A DNA stretch of 64,000 nt, taken from positions 15,211 through 79,210 of the forward strand of contig JBFLFY010000008.1 of assembly GCA_041859875.1 (NCBI GenBank). The letters are read 5' to 3'. This stretch comes from Thermocaproicibacter sp041859875 (GTDB lineage: Bacteria; Bacillota; Clostridia; Oscillospirales; Acutalibacteraceae). A program made the translations under genes and the position numbers. Positions 51,883 to 60,785 of the stretch are shown in pieces (the stretch's first letter is position 1; the number at the start of each line of letters is the position of its first letter). A model generated the notes under the pieces. The model did no database searches, was not told the origin of the DNA, and was given only the letters and a program-made list of their open reading frames with translations.

Positions 51883-52659
51883 TTATTTATTGATAAAAGG
51901 ATCGTGTTTCCGTTTTTCACAGAACGCACCCATGGCGTTTTTCTGATCCTGCGTACCGCAGCAGGCAGCAAAGAGTTCCGGCTCCAGGGCTGTTGCAGAG
52001 TCAATATCCATCTGCAAACCCATATTGACAGCCTTTTTACATTGCCGAACAGCAATCGGCGCATTATTGGAAATGCGCTGTGCCAGCTTCATGGCTTCGT
52101 CCATCAGCTGATCCGCCGGGTAAACGGCATTTACCAGACCAACACGGTAAGCCTCGTCTGCCTTGATATTGCGAGCAGCATAAATCATTTCCTTCGCTTT
52201 TCCTACGCCGATTGTACGCGCAAGGCGCTGTGTTCCGCCAAAGCCCGGTGTAATGCCAAGGCCCGCTTCCGGCTGCCCGAAGACAGCATTTTCGGAAGCC
52301 AGGCGGATGTCGCAGCTAAGCGAAAGTTCGCAGCCGCCGCCAAGTGCATAGCCGTTAACCGCAGCTATGACCGGCATCGGCAGTTTTTCAATTCTGCGGA
52401 AAACCGCGTTGCCATGCGCACTGAAAGCACGGCCTTCATCCGGCGTCATGTTACTCATGGCGCCGATGTCGGCTCCGGCGACAAAGGCTTTTTGCCCTGC
52501 GCCGATAATAATAACACAGCGGGTTTTGTCTGCGTCAATTTCATTGACTGCGGCTTCGAGGTCTGCGAGAACTTCGTCATTCAAAGCATTTAAGGCTTTT
52601 TCGCGGTCAATCGTAAGAATGCCCACAAAATCCTTCTGCTCATATTTTACATAACCCAT
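51883..52659 (-). CDS. crt: 3-hydroxybutyryl-CoA dehydratase (crotonase)
   Basis: It dehydrates 3-hydroxybutyryl-CoA to crotonyl-CoA. The 258-residue enoyl-CoA hydratase family protein has the oxyanion region GADIGAMSNMTPDEGRAF, and both catalytic glutamates are in GGGCELSLSCDIRLAS and FGQPEAGLGITPGFGGTQ. It is the second gene of the operon, after thlA. Confidence 0.95.
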   Translation of the reverse strand: MGYVKYEQKDFVGILTIDREKALNALNDEVLADLEAAVNEIDADKTRCVIIIGAGQKAFVAGADIGAMSNMTPDEGRAFSAHGNAVFRRIEKLPMPVIAAVNGYALGGGCELSLSCDIRLASENAVFGQPEAGLGITPGFGGTQRLARTIGVGKAKEMIYAARNIKADEAYRVGLVNAVYPADQLMDEAMKLAQRISNNAPIAVRQCKKAVNMGLQMDIDSATALEPELFAACCGTQDQKNAMGAFCEKRKHDPFINK

Positions 52660-52696
52660 AATTTTTCAGCCTTCTATTTCAGAATTTTGGAAAAAA

Positions 52697-53881
52697 TCAG
52701 TTATATTTCTTTACGATGGTAGCAACGCCCATGCCGCCGCCGACGCAAAGAGTAGCAAGGCCGAACTCTGTGTCGCGTCTCTGCATTTCGTACAGGAGTG
52801 TCGTCAGGATACGGCAGCCAGAGCAGCCAACCGGATGGCCAAGAGCAATCGCGCCGCCGTTGACATTGACTTTGTTCATGTCAAAGTTCAGTTCTTTGCA
52901 AACTTCAATGGACTGTGCAGCGAAAGCTTCGTTGGCTTCAACAAGGCCCATATCTTCAACCTTCATGCCGGAGTGCTTCATGACCTTCTTGGTTGCGTCA
53001 ATCGGGCCAAGGCCCATGTAAGCCGGGTCAACACCTGCAGAAGCACCGTCAATCCAGTAAGCCATTGGTGTAATGCCAAGTTCCTTAGCTTTGTCTTCCG
53101 TCATAACAACAATAGCGGAAGCTGCATCGTTAATGCCGGAGGAGTTACCTGCTGTAACTGTGCCGCCCTCTTTAAAGCAAGGCTTCAGTTTGGAAAGGCT
53201 CTCAGCGGTTACGTCAGCACGCGGCGGTTCATCAACATCAATAAGAACAGTCTTCTTCTTCTGCTTTACTTCGACCGGAATAATTTCGTCCTTGAATTTG
53301 CCATCAGCAATGGCCTTCTGGCACTTCTGCTGGCTGTTTGCAGAAAATTCATCCTGCATTTCACGGGTAATTCCGTACTTTTCGGAAACGTTCTCGGCCG
53401 TGATGCCCATCGGATAATGATGGAAAGTATCCCACAGGCCATCGTTCTGCATGGAGTCAATGAGCACACCGTCATTCAAGCGATAGCCAAAACGTGCTTT
53501 TTTCAGCAGGTAAGGAGCATTGGACATATTCTCGGCACCGCCTGCAACAATAACATCAGCCTGGCCAGCCTGAATCAGGCCCGCAGCAACGTTGATGCTC
53601 TTCAGACCGGAGCCGCAGAGGTTATTCAGTGTGAACGCAGGGGTGGAAATCGGGATACCGGCATAAACTGAAGCCTGGCGGGCAACATTCTGGCCAATAC
53701 CACCCTGGAATACGCAACCGAGGATGACTTCGTCTACAGCCGCAGCCGGGACGCCGGAACGCTTCAGAGCCTCTTTTACAACGATTGTTGCAAGCTCTGG
53801 GGTGTAAGTGTTAACAAAGACGCCACCCATTTTACCGATAGGCGTACGGCAGGCACCTGCTAAAACTACTTTTCTTGACAT
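52697..53881 (-). CDS. thlA: Acetyl-CoA acetyltransferase (thiolase)
   Basis: It condenses two acetyl-CoA to acetoacetyl-CoA, the entry step of butyrate (or longer-chain) synthesis. From the ATG at 53881 (GGAGG) the 394 residues hold the acyl-Cys at C89 in NNLCGSGLKSI, the histidine in GGAIALGHPVGCSG (about 345-358) and the second cysteine in TLCVGGGMG. It is the first gene after the operon promoter. Confidence 0.96.
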   Translation of the reverse strand: MSRKVVLAGACRTPIGKMGGVFVNTYTPELATIVVKEALKRSGVPAAAVDEVILGCVFQGGIGQNVARQASVYAGIPISTPAFTLNNLCGSGLKSINVAAGLIQAGQADVIVAGGAENMSNAPYLLKKARFGYRLNDGVLIDSMQNDGLWDTFHHYPMGITAENVSEKYGITREMQDEFSANSQQKCQKAIADGKFKDEIIPVEVKQKKKTVLIDVDEPPRADVTAESLSKLKPCFKEGGTVTAGNSSGINDAASAIVVMTEDKAKELGITPMAYWIDGASAGVDPAYMGLGPIDATKKVMKHSGMKVEDMGLVEANEAFAAQSIEVCKELNFDMNKVNVNGGAIALGHPVGCSGCRILTTLLYEMQRRDTEFGLATLCVGGGMGVATIVKKYN

Positions 53882-53959
53882 TAGAAATTTCCTCCATTCA
53901 TTCACTTAAATTTATTGGTTGCTGAATTAAAAAAGAAACTTTCAGAATTAACTATGTTA

Positions 53960-53988
53960 AATATATCACAATTAGCTTCACGATGCAA
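53960..53988 (-). promoter_or_regulatory. Promoter of the thlA-crt-hbd-bcd-etfBA operon
   Basis: TTGCAT, 17 bases, TATATT with an extended TGA lie about 80 bases upstream of the thlA ATG. The leader between is A/T-rich with no clear riboswitch. Confidence 0.75.
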
Positions 53989-54027
53989 GATTGGAAGCTA
54001 TAAATTCATCGTTTCTAAACAATTTTA

Positions 54028-55200
54028 TTAACTTTTTATTGTTCTTTTTGTCAGCGTGGCAAATAAATCCTTCAAAGCAGACTGCGTACCCTTTAAGGTA
54101 CCCTGAACCAACTCGCGGCTTCCGCCACCGCGGCCGGAAAATGCGTCGTTCAGCGCTTTCCCAATCGTGCGTATGTCATCCTGGCCTGCGTTGGCAAGTG
54201 CATAACGGTAGGATTTATCTTTTCCGCTGAAAACTACGGCTGTCCCACTGCAGCGCCTGGCAAGCAAAACAGCAAATTTGCGGAGGTCTTCCGGAGGGAG
54301 GCTGTTTTCAAACACACAGACGCTTCCAGAATCCGCGGGAATGGATTCCGCTTTCTTTTGGAGAAGCTGCCCCTGAATTTCGGAAAGCTGCCGCTTCAGG
54401 CTGTCGCTTTCGCTCAGCAGGCGTCCGACTGCCTGCGCCACTTCTTCCGGTTTTGCGGAAAGCAGTGCAGAAATCTGTGCAACGCTTTCCTGTTTTTCCG
54501 CATAATCATTCATTGCCTGAGCCCCACAGGCAAGAGTAATGCGCGTTCCGCTCTTGTAATTTTGGGCACTCAAAATCTTAACTGCGCCAATTTCACCCGT
54601 AAAAGCTACATGTGTTCCGCAGCAGGCACAAACATCATACCCGGGGACCGTAACAATGCGAACCGCACCTGTAAGTGCTTTTTTGCTGCGGTATTCCATT
54701 TTTGCAAGCTCTTTGGCCGTTGGATATTCCGCACGGACAGGCAGATTGCGGTAAACTGCTTCGTTCGTTAGACGTTCGACCAGTGCAATTTGATTTTCCG
54801 TTAATCTGCCGTTCCAATCAACCGTAAGAAATTTTTCACCCATGTGAAAACCAACATTTTCGACACCAAAGAGCCGGTTCGCAATACCGGAAACAATATG
54901 CTCACCAGTGTGCTGCTGCATCAGACCAAAACGGTGCGGCCAGTTAATGCTGCCCATAACGGTCGAGCCGACCGGGAGCGGTCTGTCCGTAAAATGAACA
55001 ATCTCATCACCATACTCTACTGCGCCAAGCACATTGGCAGCATCCAGTACGCCCGTGTCGGAAGGCTGACCGCCGCCCTCCGGGTAAAAAGCCGTACGAG
55101 CCAGCACTACTTGCCAACGGCCGTCTTTTTCTGTACATTTCAGTACCTGCGCTCCGAACTGCTTTTGATAGGGATTCTGGTAATAAAGCTTTTCTGTCAT
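54028..55200 (-). CDS. AlaX-L-type alanyl-tRNA editing protein with DHHA1 domain
   Basis: The 390-residue protein matches the free-standing editing half of alanyl-tRNA synthetase, which clears Ser- or Gly-mischarged tRNA-Ala. The N-terminal beta-barrel contains PEGGGQPSDTG. The zinc-binding editing core has QQHTGEHIVSG (HxxxH) and the CACCGTHVAFTGEIG motif with the third and fourth ligands. A coiled linker (about 255-290) and a DHHA1 domain with SGRGGGSRELVQGTLKG complete it. A TATAAT box lies about 60 bases before the start. Confidence 0.92.
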   Translation of the reverse strand: MTEKLYYQNPYQKQFGAQVLKCTEKDGRWQVVLARTAFYPEGGGQPSDTGVLDAANVLGAVEYGDEIVHFTDRPLPVGSTVMGSINWPHRFGLMQQHTGEHIVSGIANRLFGVENVGFHMGEKFLTVDWNGRLTENQIALVERLTNEAVYRNLPVRAEYPTAKELAKMEYRSKKALTGAVRIVTVPGYDVCACCGTHVAFTGEIGAVKILSAQNYKSGTRITLACGAQAMNDYAEKQESVAQISALLSAKPEEVAQAVGRLLSESDSLKRQLSEIQGQLLQKKAESIPADSGSVCVFENSLPPEDLRKFAVLLARRCSGTAVVFSGKDKSYRYALANAGQDDIRTIGKALNDAFSGRGGGSRELVQGTLKGTQSALKDLFATLTKRTIKS

Positions 55201-55337
55201 CCTTTTCAGTTCCTTTCTAAATAGGGATTACAAGTCTTGTGTATTTTCTAATTTATGCCAGCAATTATATTGATTTTTAGGTTGATATGCTGCACATTAT
55301 AAAATGGTATATAAATAAATCATGGAGATGACGTTTT

Positions 55338-55517
55338 ATGGATATTTCATCTATTGCTGAAGGCAGCATTGATTTCAGCTTAGCGCAGACTCAGGAAACC
55401 GCTGAAACCCTTATCATGAAAAATTCCTTGAATTTTGAAAAAGACAGTGCTGAGTCGCTGATGCAAATGCTGGACTCCGTTCCGCCTTCCGACCACATAT
55501 TAGATCAGCTTGTATGA
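55338..55517 (+). CDS. YjfB-like small protein
   Basis: A GGAGATG site precedes an ATG opening a 59-codon frame: MDISSIAEGSIDFSLAQTQE to DSVPPSDHILDQLV. The family DUF/YjfB (annotated putative motility protein in Bacillus and clostridia) has the same start, length and predicted amphipathic helices. The function is not established. It is divergent from the alanyl-tRNA editing gene. Confidence 0.72.
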   Translation: MDISSIAEGSIDFSLAQTQETAETLIMKNSLNFEKDSAESLMQMLDSVPPSDHILDQLV

Positions 55518-55958
55518 CTTTTCAAAATCTGCTGTGCTGCTTGCTCTTTCAATTATAGAAGCAGTACGTCTTTCCTTCAAGAGGAATGTCCAGATTCTGC
55601 TTCCACCTTAGAAGCAAATTTACCATGAAAGTTACTATTGAATTTAATAATTATTAATAGTTAAGCTGTGAGCCCTGTCACATTTGTTACCTCTTTCAGA
55701 TAGCGCGGATGATTTCACGTACTGGGCAACATTCCTGGCACGTGAATTTTTTTACCGCCGCGAAGCAAATATGCCGGTCTAAAACCATTATTTTGGCCTT
55801 TTTCAGCGGCCTGCAAAAATGAATTGACTTCTTATTTGCAAAGTGATAGTATATGTTGGTATCTTTCCTGCAGGCTTGATTTTAGTTGGTGATTGGTTGA
55901 AATTTTATGGCTTGACTTTTTAGGAGAAAGTTCAAACAATTTGGGAGATGGCACAAAT
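55518..55958 (+). other. Intergenic region before ktrB with a conserved-looking hairpin
   Basis: No protein-coding gene is supported in this 441-base stretch. It holds a two-part hairpin (55704-55762: CGCGG with CCGCG outside and ATTTCACGT with ACGTGAAT inside, 19-base loop) and the ktrB promoter at 55824-55852. The consensus motifs of the c-di-AMP riboswitch (often found before ktr genes) are not seen. Confidence 0.5.
55824..55852 (+). promoter_or_regulatory. Candidate promoter of ktrBA
   Basis: TTGACT, 17 bases, TAGTAT with an extended TGA lies about 107 bases before the preferred ktrB start. The minus-10 matches 4 of 6 positions. Confidence 0.55.
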
Positions 55959-57335
55959 TTGCATCGCATTTTTCGTTTTTCAGTGAAGAGCGGCAGTGTT
56001 TTCCGATTACGGCCTGTACAAGCAGTCGTTATCGGTTTCGCTGCGGTTATTTTGCTAGGAGCAATTTTGCTCACCCTTCCCTTTGCATCCCGAAGTGGGC
56101 AAAGTTCCGGTTTCTTAACAGCTCTTTTCACTGCCACATCTGCAACTTGCGTAACTGGCCTTATTATGGTAGATACCTACACAAACTGGACTTTGTTTGG
56201 CCAAATTGTTATTCTTTTGCTGATACAGGTCGGCGGCTTGGGTTTTATGATTGTGGGAACCACATTTTCGCTGGCTATCAAGCGAAAAATATCGCTGAAA
56301 GAGCGTCTTGTTTTGGCAGAGTCCATCAATCAGTACGATATTGAAGGAATTGTTGCCCTTACAAGAAAAATTTTGCTTGGCACTTTTTTGGTAGAAGGAA
56401 CCGGCGCGGCTCTTCTTTCCATCCGCTTCGTGCCAAAACTTGGCTGGGTCGAAGGAATTTACTATGGCATCTTTCACTCGGTTTCTGCTTTCTGCAATGC
56501 GGGATTTGATTTAATGGGCCGTGACAAGCCCTTTTGCAGTTTAACCGCTTATGCGGAGGATCCGCTCGTGAGTATTGTTATTATGGCGTTAATTGTGTGC
56601 GGCGGTCTTGGTTTTGCCGTTTACAGTGACATTGCAAAAACAAAAGCGCCTTCCCGGTTTCATCTTCACACAAAAATTGTTTTAACAACAACTGCCGCCC
56701 TGCTGCTTTTCGGCTTCGTGTTTTTCTACATAGCTGAGTTCAATAACCCAAAGACACTTGGAAACTTGACTCCGGGCGGAAAAGTCCTTTCTGCCGCCTT
56801 TATGTCGGTTACTCCGCGTACCGCGGGATTTAATACGGTTGACCTCAGTGGAATGCGGACTTCCTCTTGCTTTCTTACAACGATACTGATGTTCATTGGC
56901 GGTTCGCCGGGTTCTACAGCCGGTGGTATCAAAACGACAACTTTTGCAGTTCTTCTTCTTTCGATTGTTGCAGTAATACGCAACAGAGATGACACAGAAG
57001 CATTCCAGCGCCGAATTTCCCGTTCTGCACTGAAAAAGGCATTTGTTGTAGCCATTATCGGAATTATATGGGTTTGTATCGTTACTTGCATTCTTATTTC
57101 TGCTGATAATGTAACGCTGAAGGAAGCACTGTTCGAAACGGCATCCGCTTTTGGCACTGTTGGCCTTACTCTCGGTATTACACCAAAGCTAAGTGTCATC
57201 AGCCATATTGCGCTGATTGTCAGTATGTATTTTGGCCGTGTGGGCATTCTTTCAATTATTATGGCTATTTCAAACGGCTCTACCCGGGCACCGCAGCCGT
57301 TTAGTTTTCCAGAAGAAAAGATTGCGATTGGATAA
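55959..57335 (+). CDS. ktrB: Ktr potassium uptake transporter, membrane subunit
   Basis: KtrB forms the K+ pore with four MPM repeats. The 458-residue product has the selectivity-filter loops with TSATCVTGL (about 60), FCNAGFD (about 180), TPRTAGFN (about 288) and AFGTVGLT (about 407), giving the four conserved glycines. The start is a TTG at 55959 after GGGAG; TTGs at 55893 and 55941 are alternatives. The cytoplasmic regulator ktrA follows 17 bases later. The ktrB-ktrA order is the reverse of B. subtilis ktrAB. Confidence 0.93.
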   Translation: MHRIFRFSVKSGSVFRLRPVQAVVIGFAAVILLGAILLTLPFASRSGQSSGFLTALFTATSATCVTGLIMVDTYTNWTLFGQIVILLLIQVGGLGFMIVGTTFSLAIKRKISLKERLVLAESINQYDIEGIVALTRKILLGTFLVEGTGAALLSIRFVPKLGWVEGIYYGIFHSVSAFCNAGFDLMGRDKPFCSLTAYAEDPLVSIVIMALIVCGGLGFAVYSDIAKTKAPSRFHLHTKIVLTTTAALLLFGFVFFYIAEFNNPKTLGNLTPGGKVLSAAFMSVTPRTAGFNTVDLSGMRTSSCFLTTILMFIGGSPGSTAGGIKTTTFAVLLLSIVAVIRNRDDTEAFQRRISRSALKKAFVVAIIGIIWVCIVTCILISADNVTLKEALFETASAFGTVGLTLGITPKLSVISHIALIVSMYFGRVGILSIIMAISNGSTRAPQPFSFPEEKIAIG

Positions 57336-57351
57336 AGGAGACGACTCTGAT

Positions 57352-58005
57352 TTGAAAAAGAAATCATTTGCTGTGCTAGGTCTTGGCAGATTTGGAACAA
57401 GTGTTGCAAACGCTCTTGCTGACATGGGCTTTGACGTGCTGGCAGTGGACTCAAAGGAAGAGCATATTTCTCAGCTTTCAGAAAGTGTGACTCATGCAAT
57501 TACGGGCGATGTGACAAATGAGAGTTTGCTGCATTCTATAGGAATCCGCAACTTTGACGTTGCTATTGTCGCCATCGGCGACGACATTCAGAACAGTATT
57601 CTCACAACAATTCTCTTAAAGGAAGCCGGCGTTCCGTACATCGTTTCAAAAGCACAAAACGACCTACACGCCCGAGTCCTTGAAAAAGTTGGCGCCGACC
57701 GTGTGGTTTTCCCGGAAAAAGATATGGGAATCCGCGTTGCGCATAACCTTTCAAAAACAAACGTACTTGATTTTATTGAGCTTTCAAAAGACGACAGCAT
57801 TATGGAAATTATCCCGCCTGCAAAATGGATTGGAAAATCGCTGAAAGACGCGCAGGTTCGTGAAAAATACGGCATTAGTATCATTGCCATTAAAAAGGGC
57901 GAAAATATACAGGTTGCACCTAAAGCCGATTATGTAATAGAAAAAGGCAATCTGCTCGTAGTAATTGGCACGAACCATGATATACAGCGGTTTCAGGAAA
58001 TTTGA
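57352..58005 (+). CDS. ktrA: Ktr potassium uptake regulator (RCK subunit)
   Basis: KtrA is the octameric RCK ring that gates KtrB with ATP/ADP and c-di-AMP. The TTG start at 57352 follows AAAGGAG and gives 217 residues. RCK_N has FAVLGLGRFGTSVANALADMG, split as GLGRFGTSV at 10-18, and RCK_C has YGISIIAIKKGENIQVAPKAD (about 175-195). An in-frame codon at 57217 lies deep inside ktrB and is rejected. Confidence 0.94.
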   Translation: MKKKSFAVLGLGRFGTSVANALADMGFDVLAVDSKEEHISQLSESVTHAITGDVTNESLLHSIGIRNFDVAIVAIGDDIQNSILTTILLKEAGVPYIVSKAQNDLHARVLEKVGADRVVFPEKDMGIRVAHNLSKTNVLDFIELSKDDSIMEIIPPAKWIGKSLKDAQVREKYGISIIAIKKGENIQVAPKADYVIEKGNLLVVIGTNHDIQRFQEI

Positions 58006-58087
58006 TTAGGGCCGTACATAAAAATACATTTTGAAATTGCTCGACCCCTGCAAAATTATAGGCAAGCATAGAAATTCAAAATATGTT

Positions 58088-58127
58088 GAAAACGCGTAAG
58101 CCAAGATATTTGGTTTACGCGTTTTTA
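58088..58127 (+). terminator. Intrinsic terminator after ktrA
   Basis: A stem AAAACGCGTAAGCCAA with TTGGTTTACGCGTTTT (15-16 bp, one G-U pair) and a 5-base loop is followed by TTTTACTG. Confidence 0.9.
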
Positions 58128-58179
58128 CTGTTCCTCTGCATTTCTTCATGTATCTCCCCCATTTGCATTTCTTGTTAAA

Positions 58180-58208
58180 TTGCAACAGCTGTGAGAATCA
58201 ACTATAAT
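58180..58208 (+). promoter_or_regulatory. Promoter of the response regulator/histidine kinase pair
   Basis: TTGCAA, 17 bases, TATAAT end 40 bases before the TTG start of the response regulator. Confidence 0.82.
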
Positions 58209-58247
58209 AGCTTTAATAATCCAATCGTTTCGGAAAGGGTGACCGCT

Positions 58248-58913
58248 TTGGCCTCGATTTTTTTGGTAGAAGATGATATTAAAATTCGAACGGAACTAAT
58301 GAAGCTTTTAAAAAAGTTTGGTTATAACTGCCAAACTTCAGACGACTTTGCTCACATGGTGGACACTGTACTGAAAAGCAAACCGCAGCTTGTTCTGCTT
58401 GACCTGAACCTCCCTGTATACGACGGATTCTTTCTCTGCCGTGAAATCCGACAGCGTTCCCTCGTACCCATTATTGTTGTTACGAGCCGCGACAGTGACA
58501 TAGATGAACTGATGAGTATGAATTTCGGTGCGGATGACTTTATTACAAAACCGTACAATACACAAATTCTTTTAGCGCGGATTGCCGCTGTAATGGCACG
58601 TGCTTACCCAGAAAGCACATCGCATTTTCTAACTTACCACGGCGTTACAGTCGACCTTGCAAAAAGCTTAGTTTCAGCAAAAGGCGGAAAAGCGGAACTG
58701 ACAAAAAATGAGCTGCGGATTTTAAGCTTGCTAATCAACGGCCGGGGGCATGTTATTTCCCGCAGTGAAATCATGAATGCACTCTGGCAGTCGGATGAAT
58801 TTGTCGACGACAACACGCTTACGGTAAACATCAACCGGCTGCGCAAAAAGCTGGAAAGCATCGGCGTCACGGACTTTTTAATCACAAAACGCGGGCAGGG
58901 GTATTTGGTATGA
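58248..58913 (+). CDS. OmpR-family response regulator of a Bce-type module
   Basis: From TTG at 58248 (AAAGG, 9-base spacing) the 221-residue regulator has a receiver domain with acidic EDD at 7-9, the phospho-acceptor in LVLLDLNLP (about 52) and the lysine in DDFITKPY (about 99), and a winged-helix DNA-binding domain with VISRSEIMNALW and TVNINRLRKKL. It overlaps the kinase gene by 4 bases. It most likely activates the ABC transporter genes that follow. Confidence 0.9.
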   Translation: MASIFLVEDDIKIRTELMKLLKKFGYNCQTSDDFAHMVDTVLKSKPQLVLLDLNLPVYDGFFLCREIRQRSLVPIIVVTSRDSDIDELMSMNFGADDFITKPYNTQILLARIAAVMARAYPESTSHFLTYHGVTVDLAKSLVSAKGGKAELTKNELRILSLLINGRGHVISRSEIMNALWQSDEFVDDNTLTVNINRLRKKLESIGVTDFLITKRGQGYLV

Positions 58914-59914
58914 GTTTAAAATGTTTTTTGCGTGACCGGATTTTTACGATTGCCGCTGCCGCTTTGGCCGCTGTATTTTCTTATTTTCTGGTTACTGCCC
59001 TTGGCTGCGGCAACTATGCTGGTGGCTACCTTGCCGGTACGGTCTTTCTGGTACAGGCCGCTGCCCTTTTGCTTGAATACTTGCGCCGGCGCGGTTTTTA
59101 CCGTACCGTGCAGAAATGCATGGAACGTCTTGACCAAAAATACCTGATTTCCGAACTGCTGGAGGAGCCTTCTTTTGAAGAAGGCCGAATTTTCTGCCAG
59201 GTACTCCGTGAAGCAAACAAATCCATGAACGACGAAATTGGCAGATATAAGCGCGCTTCCCAAGAATACCGGAAATATATCGAGACCTGGGTACATGAGA
59301 TTAAAACGCCGATTTCTTCCAGCCGGCTGATTTTAGAAAATAATCCCGGAATAGTAACTCACAGCCTTGGCGAAGAGATGGACCGAATTGAAGACTATGT
59401 TGAGCAGGCACTTTTTTACTGCCGAAGCGGAGCCGTTGAAAAAGACTACATCATACGGAAAACCACCCTGCAGGAGCTTACCGCATCGGCTTTAAAAAAG
59501 CATGCCCGGATTTTAATTGAGGCGAAAGTAGCCGTGAGCACTGCAGGGCTTGAGCCAAACGTCTGTGCCGATACAAAATGGATGGATTTTATTTTGGGAC
59601 AGATATTGGCAAACAGCATCAAGTACCGGAACTGCGACCCGCAAATCCGGATTACAGGGGAAAGCCAAAAAGACAGCGTTTCCCTGACAATAGCCGACAA
59701 TGGCATTGGAATTCCGCAAAAGGATTTGAGGCATATTTTTGAAAAAGGTTTTACCGGCACAAACGGGCGTATTGGCGCCAAGTCGACCGGGATTGGCCTC
59801 TACCTGTGCAAAAAGCTGTGCAATAAAATAGGGCTTGCTATTGGGGCCTCTTCCCGCGAAGGGGAAGGCACAGCCATAACTATCCTCTTCCCTAAAAGCA
59901 GTATGTACGGCTAA
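58910..59914 (+). CDS. Intramembrane-sensing histidine kinase (BceS type)
   Basis: The 334-residue kinase has two N-terminal helices (about 12-28 and 38-60) with a loop of under 10 residues, so no extracellular sensor. The H-box is ETWVHEIKTPISSSR (about 122-136), the N-box ILANSIKYRNCD, and G-boxes DNGIGIPQKDL and KSTGIGLYLCKKLC. Bce-type kinases sense through the transporter permease. The start overlaps the regulator stop. Confidence 0.9.
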   Translation: MSLKCFLRDRIFTIAAAALAAVFSYFLVTALGCGNYAGGYLAGTVFLVQAAALLLEYLRRRGFYRTVQKCMERLDQKYLISELLEEPSFEEGRIFCQVLREANKSMNDEIGRYKRASQEYRKYIETWVHEIKTPISSSRLILENNPGIVTHSLGEEMDRIEDYVEQALFYCRSGAVEKDYIIRKTTLQELTASALKKHARILIEAKVAVSTAGLEPNVCADTKWMDFILGQILANSIKYRNCDPQIRITGESQKDSVSLTIADNGIGIPQKDLRHIFEKGFTGTNGRIGAKSTGIGLYLCKKLCNKIGLAIGASSREGEGTAITILFPKSSMYG

Positions 59915-59922
59915 AATGCCGC

Positions 59923-59987
59923 CTTACAAAACTGTAAGATTTCCGTAAGCCAAATCGATGGCAACGTTTTTCATGATGTTCTATACT
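59923..59987 (+). promoter_or_regulatory. Candidate response-regulator site and promoter before the ABC genes
   Basis: An inverted repeat CTTACAAAACTGTAAG (59923-59938) is followed after 5 bases by a third half-site, CCGTAAG. A TATACT minus-10 lies at 59982-59987 with no minus-35 match at 17 bases, which fits an activator-dependent promoter. BceR-type regulators often use such TTACA/TGTAA repeats (family knowledge; binding is inferred). Confidence 0.6.
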
Positions 59988-60017
59988 AAGGGCAACAAGA
60001 CGAGAGGAGAAAAACAT

Positions 60018-60785
60018 ATGGAGAAAATATTATCGGTAGAACATCTTGAAAAATACTACGGGAATAAAGGCAATGTAACAAAGGCGATTGACGACGTTAG
60101 CTTTGACGTGGAAAAGGGCGAGTTCGTCGCCATTAGGGGTGCTTCCGGCAGCGGCAAAACGACACTGCTGAACTGCGTTTCAACCATCGACTCGGCAACA
60201 GCCGGGCATATTTTTATTGGGGGGCAAGATATTACTGCGCTGAATTCAAAGCAGATTTCCCGTTTCCGTCGGGAACAGCTTGGATTCATCTTTCAGGATT
60301 TTAACCTGCTTGACACGCTGACGGCTTTTGAAAACATTGCCCTTGCGTTGACTATAACCAATACGCCTGCTTCGGAAGTCGATGTGCGTGTCCGCGAAGT
60401 GGCCCGCCAACTAATGATTGAAGAGGTGCTGAACAAATACCCCTATCAGATGTCCGGAGGGCAAAAGCAGCGTGTTGCTTCCGCCCGCGCAATCGTCACC
60501 AACCCCTCCCTCATTCTGGCAGATGAGCCAACGGGCGCACTCGATTCCAAATCCGCCAGGATGCTTCTGGAAAGCTTTGAAACGCTGAACAAAAACCTTT
60601 CCGCCACTATTTTAATGGTAACACACGACGCCTTTACGGCAAGTTACTGCAAACGTGTGCTGTTCATCAAAGACGGAAAAATTTTCAATGAAATAGACCG
60701 CGGCCAAGACACGCGCAAACAGCTTTTTGGCCGTATTATGGAAGTGCTTGCCCTGCTTGGAGGTGACAACTCCAATGTTCTCTAA
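60018..60785 (+). CDS. ABC transporter ATP-binding protein (BceA type)
   Basis: The 255-residue ATPase, starting at ATG 60018 after GAGAGGAG, has Walker A GASGSGKTT (about 41-49), Q-loop FQDFNLLDT, signature MSGGQKQRVASARA (about 149-162), Walker B LILADEPTGALDSKS and the switch histidine in VTHDAF. It belongs to the MacB/LolD-like group that pairs with FtsX-type permeases. The stop overlaps the permease start. Confidence 0.95.
   Translation: MEKILSVEHLEKYYGNKGNVTKAIDDVSFDVEKGEFVAIRGASGSGKTTLLNCVSTIDSATAGHIFIGGQDITALNSKQISRFRREQLGFIFQDFNLLDTLTAFENIALALTITNTPASEVDVRVREVARQLMIEEVLNKYPYQMSGGQKQRVASARAIVTNPSLILADEPTGALDSKSARMLLESFETLNKNLSATILMVTHDAFTASYCKRVLFIKDGKIFNEIDRGQDTRKQLFGRIMEVLALLGGDNSNVL

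Noticed and set aside
55518..55958. c-di-AMP (ydaO) riboswitch upstream of ktrB
   Set aside because: The conserved GGGGGACCCA-like and CCGACAGCTAAC-like motifs were not found, so the hairpin is reported as unexplained instead.
57217..57351. Extended ktrA start inside ktrB
   Set aside because: The TTG at 57352 has an AAAGGAG site and begins the RCK fold; the extension has no similarity.
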